64,000 bases of DNA from Candidatus Binataceae bacterium. GTDB taxonomy: Bacteria > Desulfobacterota > Binatia > Binatales > Binataceae. Positions 33,982-42,342 of the stretch are shown piece by piece. Position numbers and translations under genes: made by a program. The stretch covers positions 108,442 to 172,441 of the forward strand of contig DATGHL010000026.1 in NCBI GenBank assembly GCA_035308025.1, in the 5' to 3' direction. A model generated the notes under the pieces. The model saw only the letters and a program-made list of their open reading frames with translations. It made no database searches and was not told where the DNA came from. Position 1 is the stretch's first letter; each line of letters opens with the position of its first letter.

Positions 33982-34536
33982 ATGGCGCTGCTGCCCTATC
34001 TCGACGAACGCGACGCCTCACCCGAGGTGCTGAAAATTCTCCAGCGCCCACTGGTGCTCAATGTGCAGCGGATGACGGCGCACGCGCAGCAGCTATTCCC
34101 GGCGCGGAGCCGATTGAGCAACGCGCTGATGACGCGCATCGTCCTCGATTCGCGGCTGCGCGAAATCGCAATCCTGCGCACCGCCAAAGTTTGCCGATCA
34201 GTGTACGAATGGACGCAGCATGTGCCGCCCGCGAAGCATGTCGGCGTGACCGACGCTCAAATCGCCGCGATCGACAATTGGCCGGCCGCCGATTGTTTCA
34301 GCGAGCTCGAGCGGCTCGTCCTGCGATTCACCGACGAGGTCAATGCAAACGTCAAAGGAACGCGCGCTACGCTCGAGGGCCTGAAACACCATCTGAGCCC
34401 CGCAGAGATCATCGAGTTGCTGATCATCATCGGCCACTGGCGGCAAACCGCGAGCATCCTCGAGACTCTCGAAGTTGACCTCGACGAATTCGCCGGCAAG
34501 GTCAACATCCTCGACAGCTTGGAAAAGCTTCCGTGA
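33982..34536 (+). CDS. Carboxymuconolactone decarboxylase (CMD) family protein
   Basis: A 184-residue CMD-fold protein. LREIAILRTAKVCRSVYEWT and QHVPPAKHVGVT match the family R-x-x-E-l-x-i-L-r-x-a-x-x-x-x-x-Y-E-W-x-q-H signature. The CxxC pair of AhpD-type peroxidases is absent (VCRSVYEW), so a peroxidase role is unlikely; decarboxylase or an unknown reaction is more plausible. GLKHHLSPAEIIELLIIIG and HWRQTASILE is the second helical half. The ribosome site AAGGAGA precedes the ATG. It follows the alpha/beta hydrolase by 15 bases, so both may act on an ester or lactone in sequence. Confidence 0.82.
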   Translation: MALLPYLDERDASPEVLKILQRPLVLNVQRMTAHAQQLFPARSRLSNALMTRIVLDSRLREIAILRTAKVCRSVYEWTQHVPPAKHVGVTDAQIAAIDNWPAADCFSELERLVLRFTDEVNANVKGTRATLEGLKHHLSPAEIIELLIIIGHWRQTASILETLEVDLDEFAGKVNILDSLEKLP

Positions 34537-34562
34537 ACAGGCGGAGTCAGCATAAAGAAAAC

Positions 34563-35585
34563 TCACGAGCCGCCCGCGAGCGCCTGGCCGCTGATGAATT
34601 CCTGCTCGACTCTGCGCGCACGCTCGAGCGCGAAGCCCGGGATGTGCGATTCGAGCTTCGGATTCAGGACCAGATTTACCATCCCGTCTTTCATCCCGAA
34701 TTCGAGCATCCCCGGATGGAACTGCTTCGCTTTCACCTCCTGCGCGATCTTAAGGAAGGCCAGCGGCGTCGAGGTCACGGCGCTCGCCAAGACCACGTCC
34801 GGCGCGACGTTGTTCTGATTGTTGAACGCCCCGAACGCGAACACATGCGTCTGCTGCGCCGCCTCGAAGACGCCGAGGCCCGCGGCGTCCGCGTTATGGA
34901 TCAGGACGTCCGCACCCTGGCTGACTTGCGCGAGCGCGGCCTCTTTAGCCGCGCCGATATCGTCAAAGTTTCCCGTGTAACTGATTAGCACTCGCCCCTT
35001 CGGTTGAACCGAAAGAAATCCGCGCTTGAAGCCCTCGAAGGTCATCCGGATCGATGGCAGTTCGATTCCACCGATCGCGCCGGCCACTCCGCTCTTCGAC
35101 ACGCCGCCGGCCAGTACGCCTTCGACGTAAGTTGCCTCATCGACGTTGAAGGTCAGCGACGCGACATTACTCGACGACGCCGCACCGGAACTGACGATAA
35201 AGTAAGAGTTCGGAAAGCTGCTCGCGACTTTAAGCGCCTCATCGCTGTACTCGAAGCCGTGCGCGAAGATGAGGTCGAAGCCGCGCGAGGCAAAGTCGCG
35301 AAAGGCATCATCGAAGTCCGCCGGCGAGCGCGTCTGCACCATCGCAGTCTCGGCGCCAAGCCGCTGCTTGATTAGTTGCAGGCCGTCGAACGCCGCGGCG
35401 TTCCAGCCGCCATCGCTGACCGGCCCGGGCGTAAGCAACGCCACCCGAAACCCTGGCGCCGCAACGGGAACTGTGGCTGCAGACCGGCAGGCGCTGATTA
35501 TGGCGATCTGCACGATCGCGAAGATCAGCAGAGCGCCCAGCCGCACAAATCCCCAACGCGGGAGACCGCGCTGTGCCCAGTTCAT
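34563..35585 (-). CDS. BMP-family (PnrA-like) substrate-binding lipoprotein
   Basis: A 340-residue periplasmic binding protein of the basic membrane protein (BMP/PnrA) family. The N-terminus has a hydrophobic signal with a lipobox-like ending (IISACRS), so Cys is probably lipidated. The domain reads RVALLTPGPVSDGGWNAAAF, with the family S-D-x-x-W-n, then FDLIFAHGFEYSDEALKVA and GADVLIHNADAAGLGVFEAA. BMP proteins bind purine nucleosides for ABC import; no ABC permease or ATPase is next to it. The ATG at 35585 is chosen because GAAAGAAG is adjacent; the longer frame has an N-terminus unlike a signal. It lies 59 bases after queC on the same strand. Confidence 0.85.
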   Translation of the reverse strand: MNWAQRGLPRWGFVRLGALLIFAIVQIAIISACRSAATVPVAAPGFRVALLTPGPVSDGGWNAAAFDGLQLIKQRLGAETAMVQTRSPADFDDAFRDFASRGFDLIFAHGFEYSDEALKVASSFPNSYFIVSSGAASSSNVASLTFNVDEATYVEGVLAGGVSKSGVAGAIGGIELPSIRMTFEGFKRGFLSVQPKGRVLISYTGNFDDIGAAKEAALAQVSQGADVLIHNADAAGLGVFEAAQQTHVFAFGAFNNQNNVAPDVVLASAVTSTPLAFLKIAQEVKAKQFHPGMLEFGMKDGMVNLVLNPKLESHIPGFALERARRVEQEFISGQALAGGS

Positions 35586-35644
35586 AACTTCTTTCACTTG
35601 TCTGAAATTTGCGAGCCCTCGCGTCGGGCCGCAACGATTGCCCT

Positions 35645-36292
35645 TCAGGCCGCGTAGTTCGTGGGATCCCGTACTTCCGCAGTTTGAAAACCGCGTTGAC
35701 GCTCGCGGCATTTATTGCAATTGCCGCAGTGATGAGCGCCGCGCGGCGACATACAACTCAGCGTCAAGTCGAACGGCAGATGTGTGAAGCGCCGAATAAT
35801 CTCTTCCTTATGAACAGTCCTGTAGGGCGCGGTCACATGCAGACGATGACCCAAACCGAGGCTCAACGCACGCGCGAAGTCTTGAAAAAATTCGAGCGTT
35901 GCGTCGGGAAAAGGATTTCCGCCCAAAGAGCCAATCGCCAGATGAGAAATCTCGTGCGTGCTGCACCAAACCGCGGCCAACGCGATCAGTAAAATGTTGC
36001 GGCCCGGCAAGAATACCGATTCGTCCGGCTCATCGACTCCGGGCACATCGCGGCCCGTCATGCTCCAGTGATCGCCGTACATGTTCGCCGTCGGCGCGGA
36101 AAGCGTCACCACCGGCGCGACGTTAGGGCTTTTGAGCGCGCGCAAAAACACTTCCAATGCTTCACGCTCGCCCGCTTCCCACGCCAGACCGCATTCCACA
36201 TAGATCGGATAGACCTGCGCGTTGCGGGCTTCGTCGGCCAGCAGGATCGAGCTGTCCAAGCCGCCACTTGCGAGAATCGCAATCTTGTCCAA
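35645..36292 (-). CDS. queC: 7-cyano-7-deazaguanine synthase, QueC-like
   Basis: A 215-residue adenylating enzyme. The PP-loop SGGLDSS is at residues 9-15 and the FLPGRNILL segment is typical of QueC. A C-terminal zinc-binding cluster is visible in CMSPRGAHHCGNCNKCRERQ. It converts 7-carboxy-7-deazaguanine and ammonia to preQ0 with ATP, a step toward queuosine in tRNA. Other queuosine genes (queD, queE, queF) are not in this window. A divergent QueC paralogue in DNA-modification systems cannot be excluded. The start is TTG 36292 with AAGGTG before it. The BMP lipoprotein gene is downstream. Confidence 0.85.
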   Translation of the reverse strand: MDKIAILASGGLDSSILLADEARNAQVYPIYVECGLAWEAGEREALEVFLRALKSPNVAPVVTLSAPTANMYGDHWSMTGRDVPGVDEPDESVFLPGRNILLIALAAVWCSTHEISHLAIGSLGGNPFPDATLEFFQDFARALSLGLGHRLHVTAPYRTVHKEEIIRRFTHLPFDLTLSCMSPRGAHHCGNCNKCRERQRGFQTAEVRDPTNYAA

Positions 36293-36487
36293 GCTACACC
36301 TTTTGCAATGGTTAACAGGTCCCGGGCGTCCAGAGTTCCGGAACCTCGACGTGCGTGACGACCTACCCGTGATGACGGATTATTCCTTCGATGCGCGAAC
36401 CGCCCGACGCAAATCATCCCGCACCGGATGGTGTAGAATACTCCCTTTTGTTAGTGTTGCCGAGCGCCCCTGCCTGATTCAAATATT

Positions 36488-37258
36488 ATGACCACTTCAA
36501 GCTCCGCCTGGTACGTAGACTTTTTCCGCAATGATTACCTCAGCGTATACGGCCATCTGTTTACTACCGAGCGCGCCGAAAAAGAGACGGTTTTCGTCGC
36601 AGAGGTGCTCGAGCTTAAGCCTGGCGCCCGCGTGCTCGATCTATGCTGCGGGCCGGGCCGCCACGCTTTGTCGCTGGCGCAGCGCGGCTTTCGCGTAACC
36701 GGCCTCGACCTCAATCAAGCCTATCTCGACGCGGCCCAGCGCGCCGCCAAAGCCGCCAAACTTAATCTCGAAACGGTGGCCGCCGACATGCGCGAGATCC
36801 CCTTTGCGGATTCCTTCGACGCGATCGTCAACATGTACTCTTCCTTCGGCTACCTCGAATCCGAAGCTGACGATGCACGCGTGCTGCAATCCGTCGCTCG
36901 CGCCAGCAAACCCGGCGGCCGCTTCCTCCTCGACATGCTCAACCGCGAATGGGCCGTCGCCAACTACATCCCGCACGATTGGCATTCCGGCGCCGACGGC
37001 ACGCTCTATGTCGAGCGCCGCGAGCTCGATCTCGCAAGCAGCCGGATGCACGTAAGTTTCACCATCATCGATCCCGACGGCGGCCGGCGTGATTCGGTGG
37101 GTCACCATATCCGCCTCTACTCGCTCACCGAGACTACCCGATTGCTCGAGCAAGCCGGCCTTGACGTGACCGGCGTCTTCGGCGGTTTCGAGGGCGAGCC
37201 CTATGCGATCGCGACGCGCCGCATGATCATCTGCGCGCGAAAACGGCCGCCGGCCTAA
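36488..37258 (+). CDS. SAM-dependent class I methyltransferase
   Basis: A 256-residue protein. Motif I is VLDLCCGPGRHALSLAQRGF, motif II is GLDLNQAYLDAAQRAA, and VAADMREIPFADSFDAIVNM completes the cofactor site. The N-terminal WYVDFFRNDYLSVYGHLF and the ending ARKRP match a broad methyltransferase subgroup in which small molecules or metabolites are methylated; the acceptor is unknown. It is divergent from queC and convergent with the DUF1329 gene. A TAGAAT at 36434-36439 is a weak -10 candidate about 50 bases before the ATG. Confidence 0.85.
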   Translation: MTTSSSAWYVDFFRNDYLSVYGHLFTTERAEKETVFVAEVLELKPGARVLDLCCGPGRHALSLAQRGFRVTGLDLNQAYLDAAQRAAKAAKLNLETVAADMREIPFADSFDAIVNMYSSFGYLESEADDARVLQSVARASKPGGRFLLDMLNREWAVANYIPHDWHSGADGTLYVERRELDLASSRMHVSFTIIDPDGGRRDSVGHHIRLYSLTETTRLLEQAGLDVTGVFGGFEGEPYAIATRRMIICARKRPPA

Positions 37259-37341
37259 TGTAATTTCTCCAGGGCGTCAGCCCTGTTCGCGCTTGCCGCT
37301 CGTATCGATCATTCGGACAGATAGAGTCCGATAATCCCGCC

Positions 37342-37372
37342 AAACAAAAAGCGGCGCGCGATCGCGCGCCGC
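37342..37372 (-). terminator. Intrinsic terminator of the DUF1329 gene
   Basis: A 22-base perfect palindrome (37351-37372) is followed on the minus strand by TTTTTGTTT (37350-37342). It lies 28 bases after the stop of the DUF1329 gene, in the convergent gap with the methyltransferase. Strong stem plus T-run makes this a good rho-independent terminator. Confidence 0.8.
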
Positions 37373-37399
37373 CCTCTGTCTCACTCGCGCACGCCGACG

Positions 37400-38704
37400 T
37401 TAGCGCATCAGTTGCTGCAACCCGCCCGGCGTCGAATACTTGGCCACGTCGTTGAATTGCCCAGGCACCTGCGAATCGTAAAGGATCGGTATCCCGCCTT
37501 TGTTGAAGGTCGTCACGTAACTGACGTGCTCGTTTTGCACGTCGAAGAAATTCTCGATGATGCCGCCGAAATTCGGCTGCATCCCGTATTTCTCGTAGGG
37601 CGCCTCCGCGCCCGCTTCAAACATCACCTTCCACAGTTTCTGATTGCTGTCGTAGATGTCTTCGGCCAGCGTCTGGTAGTACTGCCGGTCGATATACATG
37701 ATGCGGCTGCCGTAGCAGTAGCCGGGATTCAACGCGGGCACGCGCCGCACATCAATCACGTCGGCGGGGCGCACTTCCCAGTTGCCCCAGGAAGGCTTCG
37801 GCCAGCCCAGCACCCCGTCATACTCACCCGGAAATTGCGACGCAACCTTGGAGTTGACGTCCCATAGCGTCAGGATCGGCGCTTCCCGCCGGAACGCGCC
37901 TTCGAATTTGCCGACCCCGCCATTCCAGCCGACCCGCTGATCATCCTTGATCAAGTCGCTGCCCAGCAGCGGCGCGCAGCGCGCCGCCGACGACAGGCGC
38001 AACGAGCGGCGCAGCGCCGGCACGAACGCGTAGTCGTCCTCATCCTTCAGGTTATCCTGCCAGAAGATCGTCAACACCGCGGTGTAGCGGGACTGCTCCG
38101 GCTGTTCCACCATCAGCCATTCGGTGTACCAGCCGCCGTTCGCCAACGGATCGGTCTGCGGCACCCCCGGCTTCCAGTTGTACGCCAACTGCCGATAGAG
38201 CGCGTCGACGACCTCGAGGTTCCAGTTGCCGTAGCGGTCCTTTGTATAGAAGGCTCCGGCATTGCCCAGATCGACAAAGACCGCGGTCAAATAGCCCTGC
38301 ATCCGATAGGTCACATTCGCCGCGATTTCGGTCCCCTTGTCGGGCCCCTTCGGGTCGGGAAACGGCGTGCCGGCGATGTAGTTTTGCAGCAAAAAGCGTC
38401 CGTCGGCCTGCTTCACCAGGCGGGTCTGACCGCCATATTTTTCAGTCGCGTCCATGTAGGGTTGCGGCAGGCTCCACTTATGCGGCGCGCCGACGTGGAT
38501 TTCAACATCATCCGGCATCTTCCAGAAGCCGCTCCCCTGCCAGAAATATTGTTCGCCGGCCGAGAAGCAATCCTTGTACTGCTGCCAGTTTTTCTGCGTG
38601 ATCACCGTCCCCGACGCCGGATTACATTGAGCGTGCGTTTCCTCACCACACCACGCGAAAATGGCGAGCATCAGGATCAATATGGTTAGGTGTTTGCGTG
38701 CCAT
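37400..38704 (-). CDS. DUF1329 outer-membrane/secreted protein
   Basis: A 434-residue protein with a Sec signal peptide (LTILILMLAIFAWCGEETHA, cleaved before QCNP). DUF1329 is marked by the C-terminal GYCYGSRIMYIDRQYYQTLA and DIYDSNQKLWKV region, and the order PALRRSLRLSSA. The family is related to outer-membrane lipoprotein-sorting (LolB-like) folds and often lies next to RND exporters or in pathways for hydrophobic compounds; its function is not established. The ATG at 38704 is supported by GGAGGG nine bases upstream; the longer frame from 38836 runs through the direct repeats and is rejected. A strong terminator follows the gene. Confidence 0.85.
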   Translation of the reverse strand: MARKHLTILILMLAIFAWCGEETHAQCNPASGTVITQKNWQQYKDCFSAGEQYFWQGSGFWKMPDDVEIHVGAPHKWSLPQPYMDATEKYGGQTRLVKQADGRFLLQNYIAGTPFPDPKGPDKGTEIAANVTYRMQGYLTAVFVDLGNAGAFYTKDRYGNWNLEVVDALYRQLAYNWKPGVPQTDPLANGGWYTEWLMVEQPEQSRYTAVLTIFWQDNLKDEDDYAFVPALRRSLRLSSAARCAPLLGSDLIKDDQRVGWNGGVGKFEGAFRREAPILTLWDVNSKVASQFPGEYDGVLGWPKPSWGNWEVRPADVIDVRRVPALNPGYCYGSRIMYIDRQYYQTLAEDIYDSNQKLWKVMFEAGAEAPYEKYGMQPNFGGIIENFFDVQNEHVSYVTTFNKGGIPILYDSQVPGQFNDVAKYSTPGGLQQLMR

Positions 38705-38751
38705 GCTGTTTGACCCTCCTTCAGCGCATCGTGCAACTGCCTCATCTCTCA

Positions 38752-38813
38752 ATTGCTCAACTACGTAGGCCATGTCAACTCCCCATTGCTCAACTTCGTA
38801 GGTCATGTCAACT
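38752..38813. repeat. Two direct repeats in front of the DUF1329 gene
   Basis: Two 29-base copies (38752-38780 and 38785-38813) with a 33-base period differ at two positions. Each contains the sequence ATTGCTCAAC, then CATGTCAACT. They lie 48-110 bases upstream of the DUF1329 start, so could be a repeated regulator-binding site or a recent tandem duplication. Confidence 0.75.
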
Positions 38814-38819
38814 GCTTGT

Positions 38820-39092
38820 TTAGCTTTTGATCTCATCCTGATAGCGCACGGCGGATTTCACTAATCGCAAGACGCGAACAACGCGCGAGCCGGCAGTGTC
38901 TCTCCGACGGCATCCGAACAAGCTATCTCCTCTTGAAGCGTGGGATAGACCAGGATTGCGATCCGAACCATCGAACTCCTCCTCCTGGGGAGGCCGTTTC
39001 GCACCACCCCTCTCCAAGAATGCCGCCGCGGCCAGCCACGAGGTTGCACCGACCAACACCCCGAGCACAAATCCGATTACAACCAGTATCAT
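38820..39092 (-). CDS. Small single-span membrane protein (tentative)
   Basis: A 90-residue frame with a clear N-terminal membrane helix (ILVVIGFVLGVLVGATSWLA) and a soluble basic tail. A GGGAG site lies six bases before the ATG at 39092, which supports the start. From about residue 35 the sequence looks less like a protein. A second frame from ATG 38971 to 38861 (36 codons, opening MVRIAILVYPTLQEE) sits behind an AGGAGGAG site only four bases away, so the tail may instead be the start of another gene or a frameshifted remnant. No family assigned. It lies between the AfsR-type domain gene and the DUF1329 gene. Confidence 0.4.
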   Translation of the reverse strand: MILVVIGFVLGVLVGATSWLAAAAFLERGGAKRPPQEEEFDGSDRNPGLSHASRGDSLFGCRRRDTAGSRVVRVLRLVKSAVRYQDEIKS

Positions 39093-39222
39093 GACTTACT
39101 CCCTTCGCGATCGAGGCCGGGGGAAATCACGGCTTTGCAGAGTTGAAATACCCTCTGAGTCGCTGACTGACGCCACACGCTTCAGCGCCTCGCCCACCGC
39201 TCCCGCTGCGCATCCGACGACC

Positions 39223-39936
39223 TCAGAAGCGCCAATTAATCGGCCGTATGGCGTCCGGCGTATAGCAACAAAGCCAGCCGGTCTTGATCCGCCGGTCGAG
39301 ATGGCAGCCGAGTTCCGGACTGAACTCCGCGACGCGCTCGATCGCGAGCCGGATGCTGCGGGTAACGTTGACTCGCGCCCGCTCGATTGGCGCGCCCGCA
39401 ACCCGAGGACGACCCCCGATGCCGAAAGCCCGGCTGAGCTCACGTCGCAGCGCCTCGACCTCTTCCTCGATCCGTCGAGCGCGCAGGACATCATCGTGCG
39501 CCTCTGCGACTTCGCGGGCTTCCCGCAGCTCCAAAAGGCGGTGCTCGTAGGCCGACTTCGCCTGCCGGTCAAGTAGCGGGCCGGCGTCCCCAAACGTCCG
39601 CAACACCTCGCCGACCGGCCGCCATTGAATTCCGCCACCAGCCCCGCGGTCTTCACCAGTGACGGTCTCCGGCCGGCGCTCGCTTAAGTTCATCAGCTCG
39701 AGGACGCAAATCTCGTTGCCCGGACTCCGCAAGAGACTGGCTATGTAACGCAAGCCCTTGCGATCTTTGAGCAGGGCCTGATGCTCCCGCAGGCCGACGC
39801 TCCAGTATTCGCCGTTGCCGCGGAAGCTCGCCTCCGCAGCCGCTGGTTCTGCCGCCGCGCGCTTAGCCAGCCGTTGATCCGGCCCGATCGGGTCGGCAGC
39901 CGACTGCCTTTTGTGGTTCGCCGCTACAAGTTTCAT
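39223..39936 (-). CDS. Standalone AfsR/STAND-associated C-terminal domain protein
   Basis: A 237-residue protein. The stretch GEYWSVGLREHQALLKDRKG then LRYIASLLRSPGNEICVLEL is a module usually found at the C-terminal end of large ATPase/TPR regulatory proteins. It continues into a helical coiled part (AKSAYEHRLLELREAREVAE, RRIEEEVEALRRELSRAFG) and ends RVNVTRSIRLAIERVAEFSP, with ELGCHLDRRIKTG. It is here on its own, without ATPase or TPR regions. The ATG at 39936 follows GGAGGG. It may be a small regulator that senses ligand or pairs with a larger partner. It is divergent from the MarR gene across an AT-rich region. Confidence 0.75.
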   Translation of the reverse strand: MKLVAANHKRQSAADPIGPDQRLAKRAAAEPAAAEASFRGNGEYWSVGLREHQALLKDRKGLRYIASLLRSPGNEICVLELMNLSERRPETVTGEDRGAGGGIQWRPVGEVLRTFGDAGPLLDRQAKSAYEHRLLELREAREVAEAHDDVLRARRIEEEVEALRRELSRAFGIGGRPRVAGAPIERARVNVTRSIRLAIERVAEFSPELGCHLDRRIKTGWLCCYTPDAIRPINWRF

Positions 39937-40145
39937 CGATGATTACCCTCCATCAATAACTTTCTTTCAAAAACATATTACAAATCTAATTAAGAAAGCA
40001 AGAAATGAAAGATAAACCAAAGACATAAATGCCAAAAATTGTTAAGTTAAAGAAAAGTCTGCTCAGCCTCCGTCAGTCGCTTGCATACCTTGCTTTCGCG
40101 TTTATGTTTGTGTTAAAGACATTAAGACATGGAAGGATTAGACCT
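39937..40145. promoter_or_regulatory. AT-rich divergent control region
   Basis: A 209-base gap between the AfsR-type domain gene and the MarR gene is markedly AT-rich in a window that is otherwise GC-rich (for instance 39960-40060). It is a plausible divergent promoter and MarR operator region. No consensus -35/-10 pair can be called with confidence; the MarR ribosome site GGAAGGA is at its right end. Confidence 0.45.
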
Positions 40146-40739
40146 ATGGCCGCTAGTGAGCGTTCAAGTCGTAACCATCGGCCCCGCGCGTCGGCCCCGG
40201 AGGCTGCCCTCATGACCGTCAGCCGCCCCGAACTCCTGGTGAATGGCTCCGATGCGGAATTCCGCACCCTGATTCATCGTCTGATGTCCTTCTCCCGCTG
40301 CATCAACGCCATCCGCGACGGCTTCGGCTCGCTCGCCGGAATCAGCGGTGTGCAATACGAAATCCTGATGTGGGTCGGACGCCTGCAAGGCGCCGACGGC
40401 ATCACCGTCGGCGAGGTCAGCACCGCGATGCGGCAAAGCGGGGCCTTCACCACGATTGAGACCGGCAAACTCGTGGAGAAAGGCTTGCTCGAAAAATCCG
40501 CCGATCTTAAAGACCGGCGGCGGGTCCGGCTGCGCATTACCGACGCCGGCCGCGATCTTCTCAGTTCACTGGTGGTCTATCAGCGCCGCGTCAACGACAC
40601 GCTGTTCGGCAGCATCAAGGCGGACGAACTCGGCGAGTTGAGCGGCACCCTGCGCGAGCTTTTGCCCTGCGCCGATCAGGCCGCTAATCTGATGCAGTTC
40701 ATCCTCAAGCAGGGCTCAGCGGACGCGGCAATTCAGTAA
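40146..40739 (+). CDS. MarR-family transcriptional regulator
   Basis: A 197-residue winged-helix protein. The recognition region ITVGEVSTAMRQSGAFTTIE followed by KLVEKGLLEKS matches MarR helices 3 and 4. The wing is DLKDRRRVRLRITDAGRDLL, containing the conserved D-x-R. The N-terminal 40 residues are disordered. The start is ATG 40146, with GGAAGGA upstream, rather than the ATG at 40029, which lies in AT-rich non-coding sequence. It binds a palindromic operator, often its own, and is released by small aromatic or phenolic ligands. Likely targets are the divergent gene across the AT-rich region or the LLM oxidoreductase downstream. Confidence 0.85.
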   Translation: MAASERSSRNHRPRASAPEAALMTVSRPELLVNGSDAEFRTLIHRLMSFSRCINAIRDGFGSLAGISGVQYEILMWVGRLQGADGITVGEVSTAMRQSGAFTTIETGKLVEKGLLEKSADLKDRRRVRLRITDAGRDLLSSLVVYQRRVNDTLFGSIKADELGELSGTLRELLPCADQAANLMQFILKQGSADAAIQ

Positions 40740-40841
40740 GTCTGCGCGCCGCGAGCGCTTCAAGAGTTCCAGATTTTCCCTTGATCGTCGGCAGCCGCGT
40801 GACGTCAACAAATCCGGGTTAGCCGAGAGGAGATCCCACCG

Positions 40842-41840
40842 ATGCGCTTTGGCCTGACGACCGACTTTCGCAACCGCCCGGGCTCCGGCAAGAGCACCGC
40901 CCACGTCTACGCCGAGATTATCGAGCATTTCACCTGGGCCGAGTCGCTCGGCTTCGACGCCGCCTACGTCTTCGAGCATCATTTCACTGACGACGACTAC
41001 ATGCCGTCGCCGATGCTCGCGGCGACCGCGATCGCTGCGCGCACGCAGCGGATGCGCGTAGGGCCCGACATCGCCATCCTGCCGCTTTACGATCCGGTGC
41101 GGATGGCCGAGGACGGCGCGGTGCTCGATGTTATCTCGAATGGCCGTCTCGATTTCGGCGTTGGGCTCGGCTACCGCTCGCAGGAGTACGCGGGTTACGG
41201 CCTGGACATCAACCGCAAAGGCGCGCGCGCCAACGAGGCGCTGCAGATCATCCGGCGGTTATGGCAGGGCGAGACCGTCACCTTCCACGGCAAGCATTTT
41301 CACGTCGATGGCGCCACGCTTTCGCCGCGGCCGGTGCAACAACCCAACCCTCCCATATGGGTAGGCGGCTTCAGCCGCGCCGCCGCTCGCCGCGCCGCCA
41401 GGTATGGCGACGGCTACATCGGACCCTCGAATCGGGCGGTCTACGACATGTACCTCGAGGAGCTGCGCACGGCGGGCAAGGATCCCGCTCATGCCCGCGT
41501 GATGGGTGGTGAGTTGTGGTTGATCGTCGCGGAGGATCCCGATCGGACTTTCGCAATCTACGCGCCCCATCTCGTCTACTGGTTCAACGCCTACGCACGC
41601 TGGTTTGAAGGGACCGATACCGGTCCCTGGCCGCACATCGATAACCCCTCGCAACTGCGCGAGCTCGGTCTGGTCAACGTCCTGACGCCGGAAGCCGCGG
41701 TCAGCTTGATCAAGCAGCGCGTCGCCGAAGTCCCGATAGAGATGTACACGATGATGCTCTCTCCGCCCGGCCTCGCGATGAGCACGGTCGAGGAGAGCCT
41801 CGAACTGTTCGCCAAAAAGGTCATTCCGCACTTCAAATAA
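40842..41840 (+). CDS. LLM-class flavin-dependent oxidoreductase
   Basis: A 332-residue luciferase-like TIM-barrel. The start MRFGLTTDFRNRPG, AESLGFDAAYVFEHHFTDDD and RMAEDGAVLDVISNGRLDFG, with VGLGYRSQEY, match LLM monooxygenases and F420-dependent reductases. IWVGGFSRAAARRAARYGDG is the flavin-binding end. These enzymes use FMN or F420; the cofactor is not decided here, as both forms share these motifs. Its neighbour upstream is MarR. It may oxygenate or reduce an aromatic or other degradative intermediate. The ATG follows a GAGAGGAG ribosome site. Confidence 0.88.
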   Translation: MRFGLTTDFRNRPGSGKSTAHVYAEIIEHFTWAESLGFDAAYVFEHHFTDDDYMPSPMLAATAIAARTQRMRVGPDIAILPLYDPVRMAEDGAVLDVISNGRLDFGVGLGYRSQEYAGYGLDINRKGARANEALQIIRRLWQGETVTFHGKHFHVDGATLSPRPVQQPNPPIWVGGFSRAAARRAARYGDGYIGPSNRAVYDMYLEELRTAGKDPAHARVMGGELWLIVAEDPDRTFAIYAPHLVYWFNAYARWFEGTDTGPWPHIDNPSQLRELGLVNVLTPEAAVSLIKQRVAEVPIEMYTMMLSPPGLAMSTVEESLELFAKKVIPHFK

Positions 41841-41905
41841 GCCGGCCGATCTCACGTCCTAGAAGGGCCTGAGTCGTTGGCGTAATAGATGAACTCGCGC
41901 TCGCG

Positions 41906-42319
41906 CTAACCAACCTTGCCGAGCAGGACGCCGGCGATCAGTCCGGCGAGCACATAGCCGGTGAGCATCACGTAGGTGAAGTCGCGCTGCTTCATGAACA
42001 GGATCAGGCAGAACGCAACGCGGGCGAGCGGCACGAGGGTCAATGCGTAGAGGCCCAGCGTCAAAATCGCGTGAGGTTGGCCAGCGAGCATATTCGACCA
42101 CAGACCGATGACGGTTTCCCGCCCGAACAGGTGCCCAGCCTGAGCCTGATTGTAACGGCTGACGAAGTAGCCCGGCTCCGCCACCGCAGTCAGAATCAGC
42201 CCGCCACTCAGAAGCGCGATCGCGACGAGCAGGATGGTCCGCAGCAGCATCGGCGTCCAGCGCCGCAAAATCTTGTTTTCGACCTCGTTAAGCTCGCGTC
42301 TGTGTTCTTCTGACCGCAT
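41906..42319 (-). CDS. DUF1634 membrane protein
   Basis: A 137-residue protein with three membrane segments (TILLVAIALLSGGLILTAVA, ILTLGLYALTLVPLARVAF, FTYVMLTGYVLAGLIAGVLL). It is a DUF1634-type protein, a family regularly found next to TauE/SafE permeases, as here. Function is not established; a subunit of the exporter is inferred. The ATG at 42319 follows the TauE/SafE stop by 23 bases on the same strand, so both are one operon. Confidence 0.8.
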   Translation of the reverse strand: MRSEEHRRELNEVENKILRRWTPMLLRTILLVAIALLSGGLILTAVAEPGYFVSRYNQAQAGHLFGRETVIGLWSNMLAGQPHAILTLGLYALTLVPLARVAFCLILFMKQRDFTYVMLTGYVLAGLIAGVLLGKVG

Positions 42320-42342
42320 AATTCAGAGTCCTCGGTCCTCGC

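Noticed and set aside
35985..36150. Idea that QueC here belongs to a DNA-modification (deazapurine) defence cluster
   Set aside because: No restriction, helicase or nucleotide-transfer genes of such systems are adjacent.
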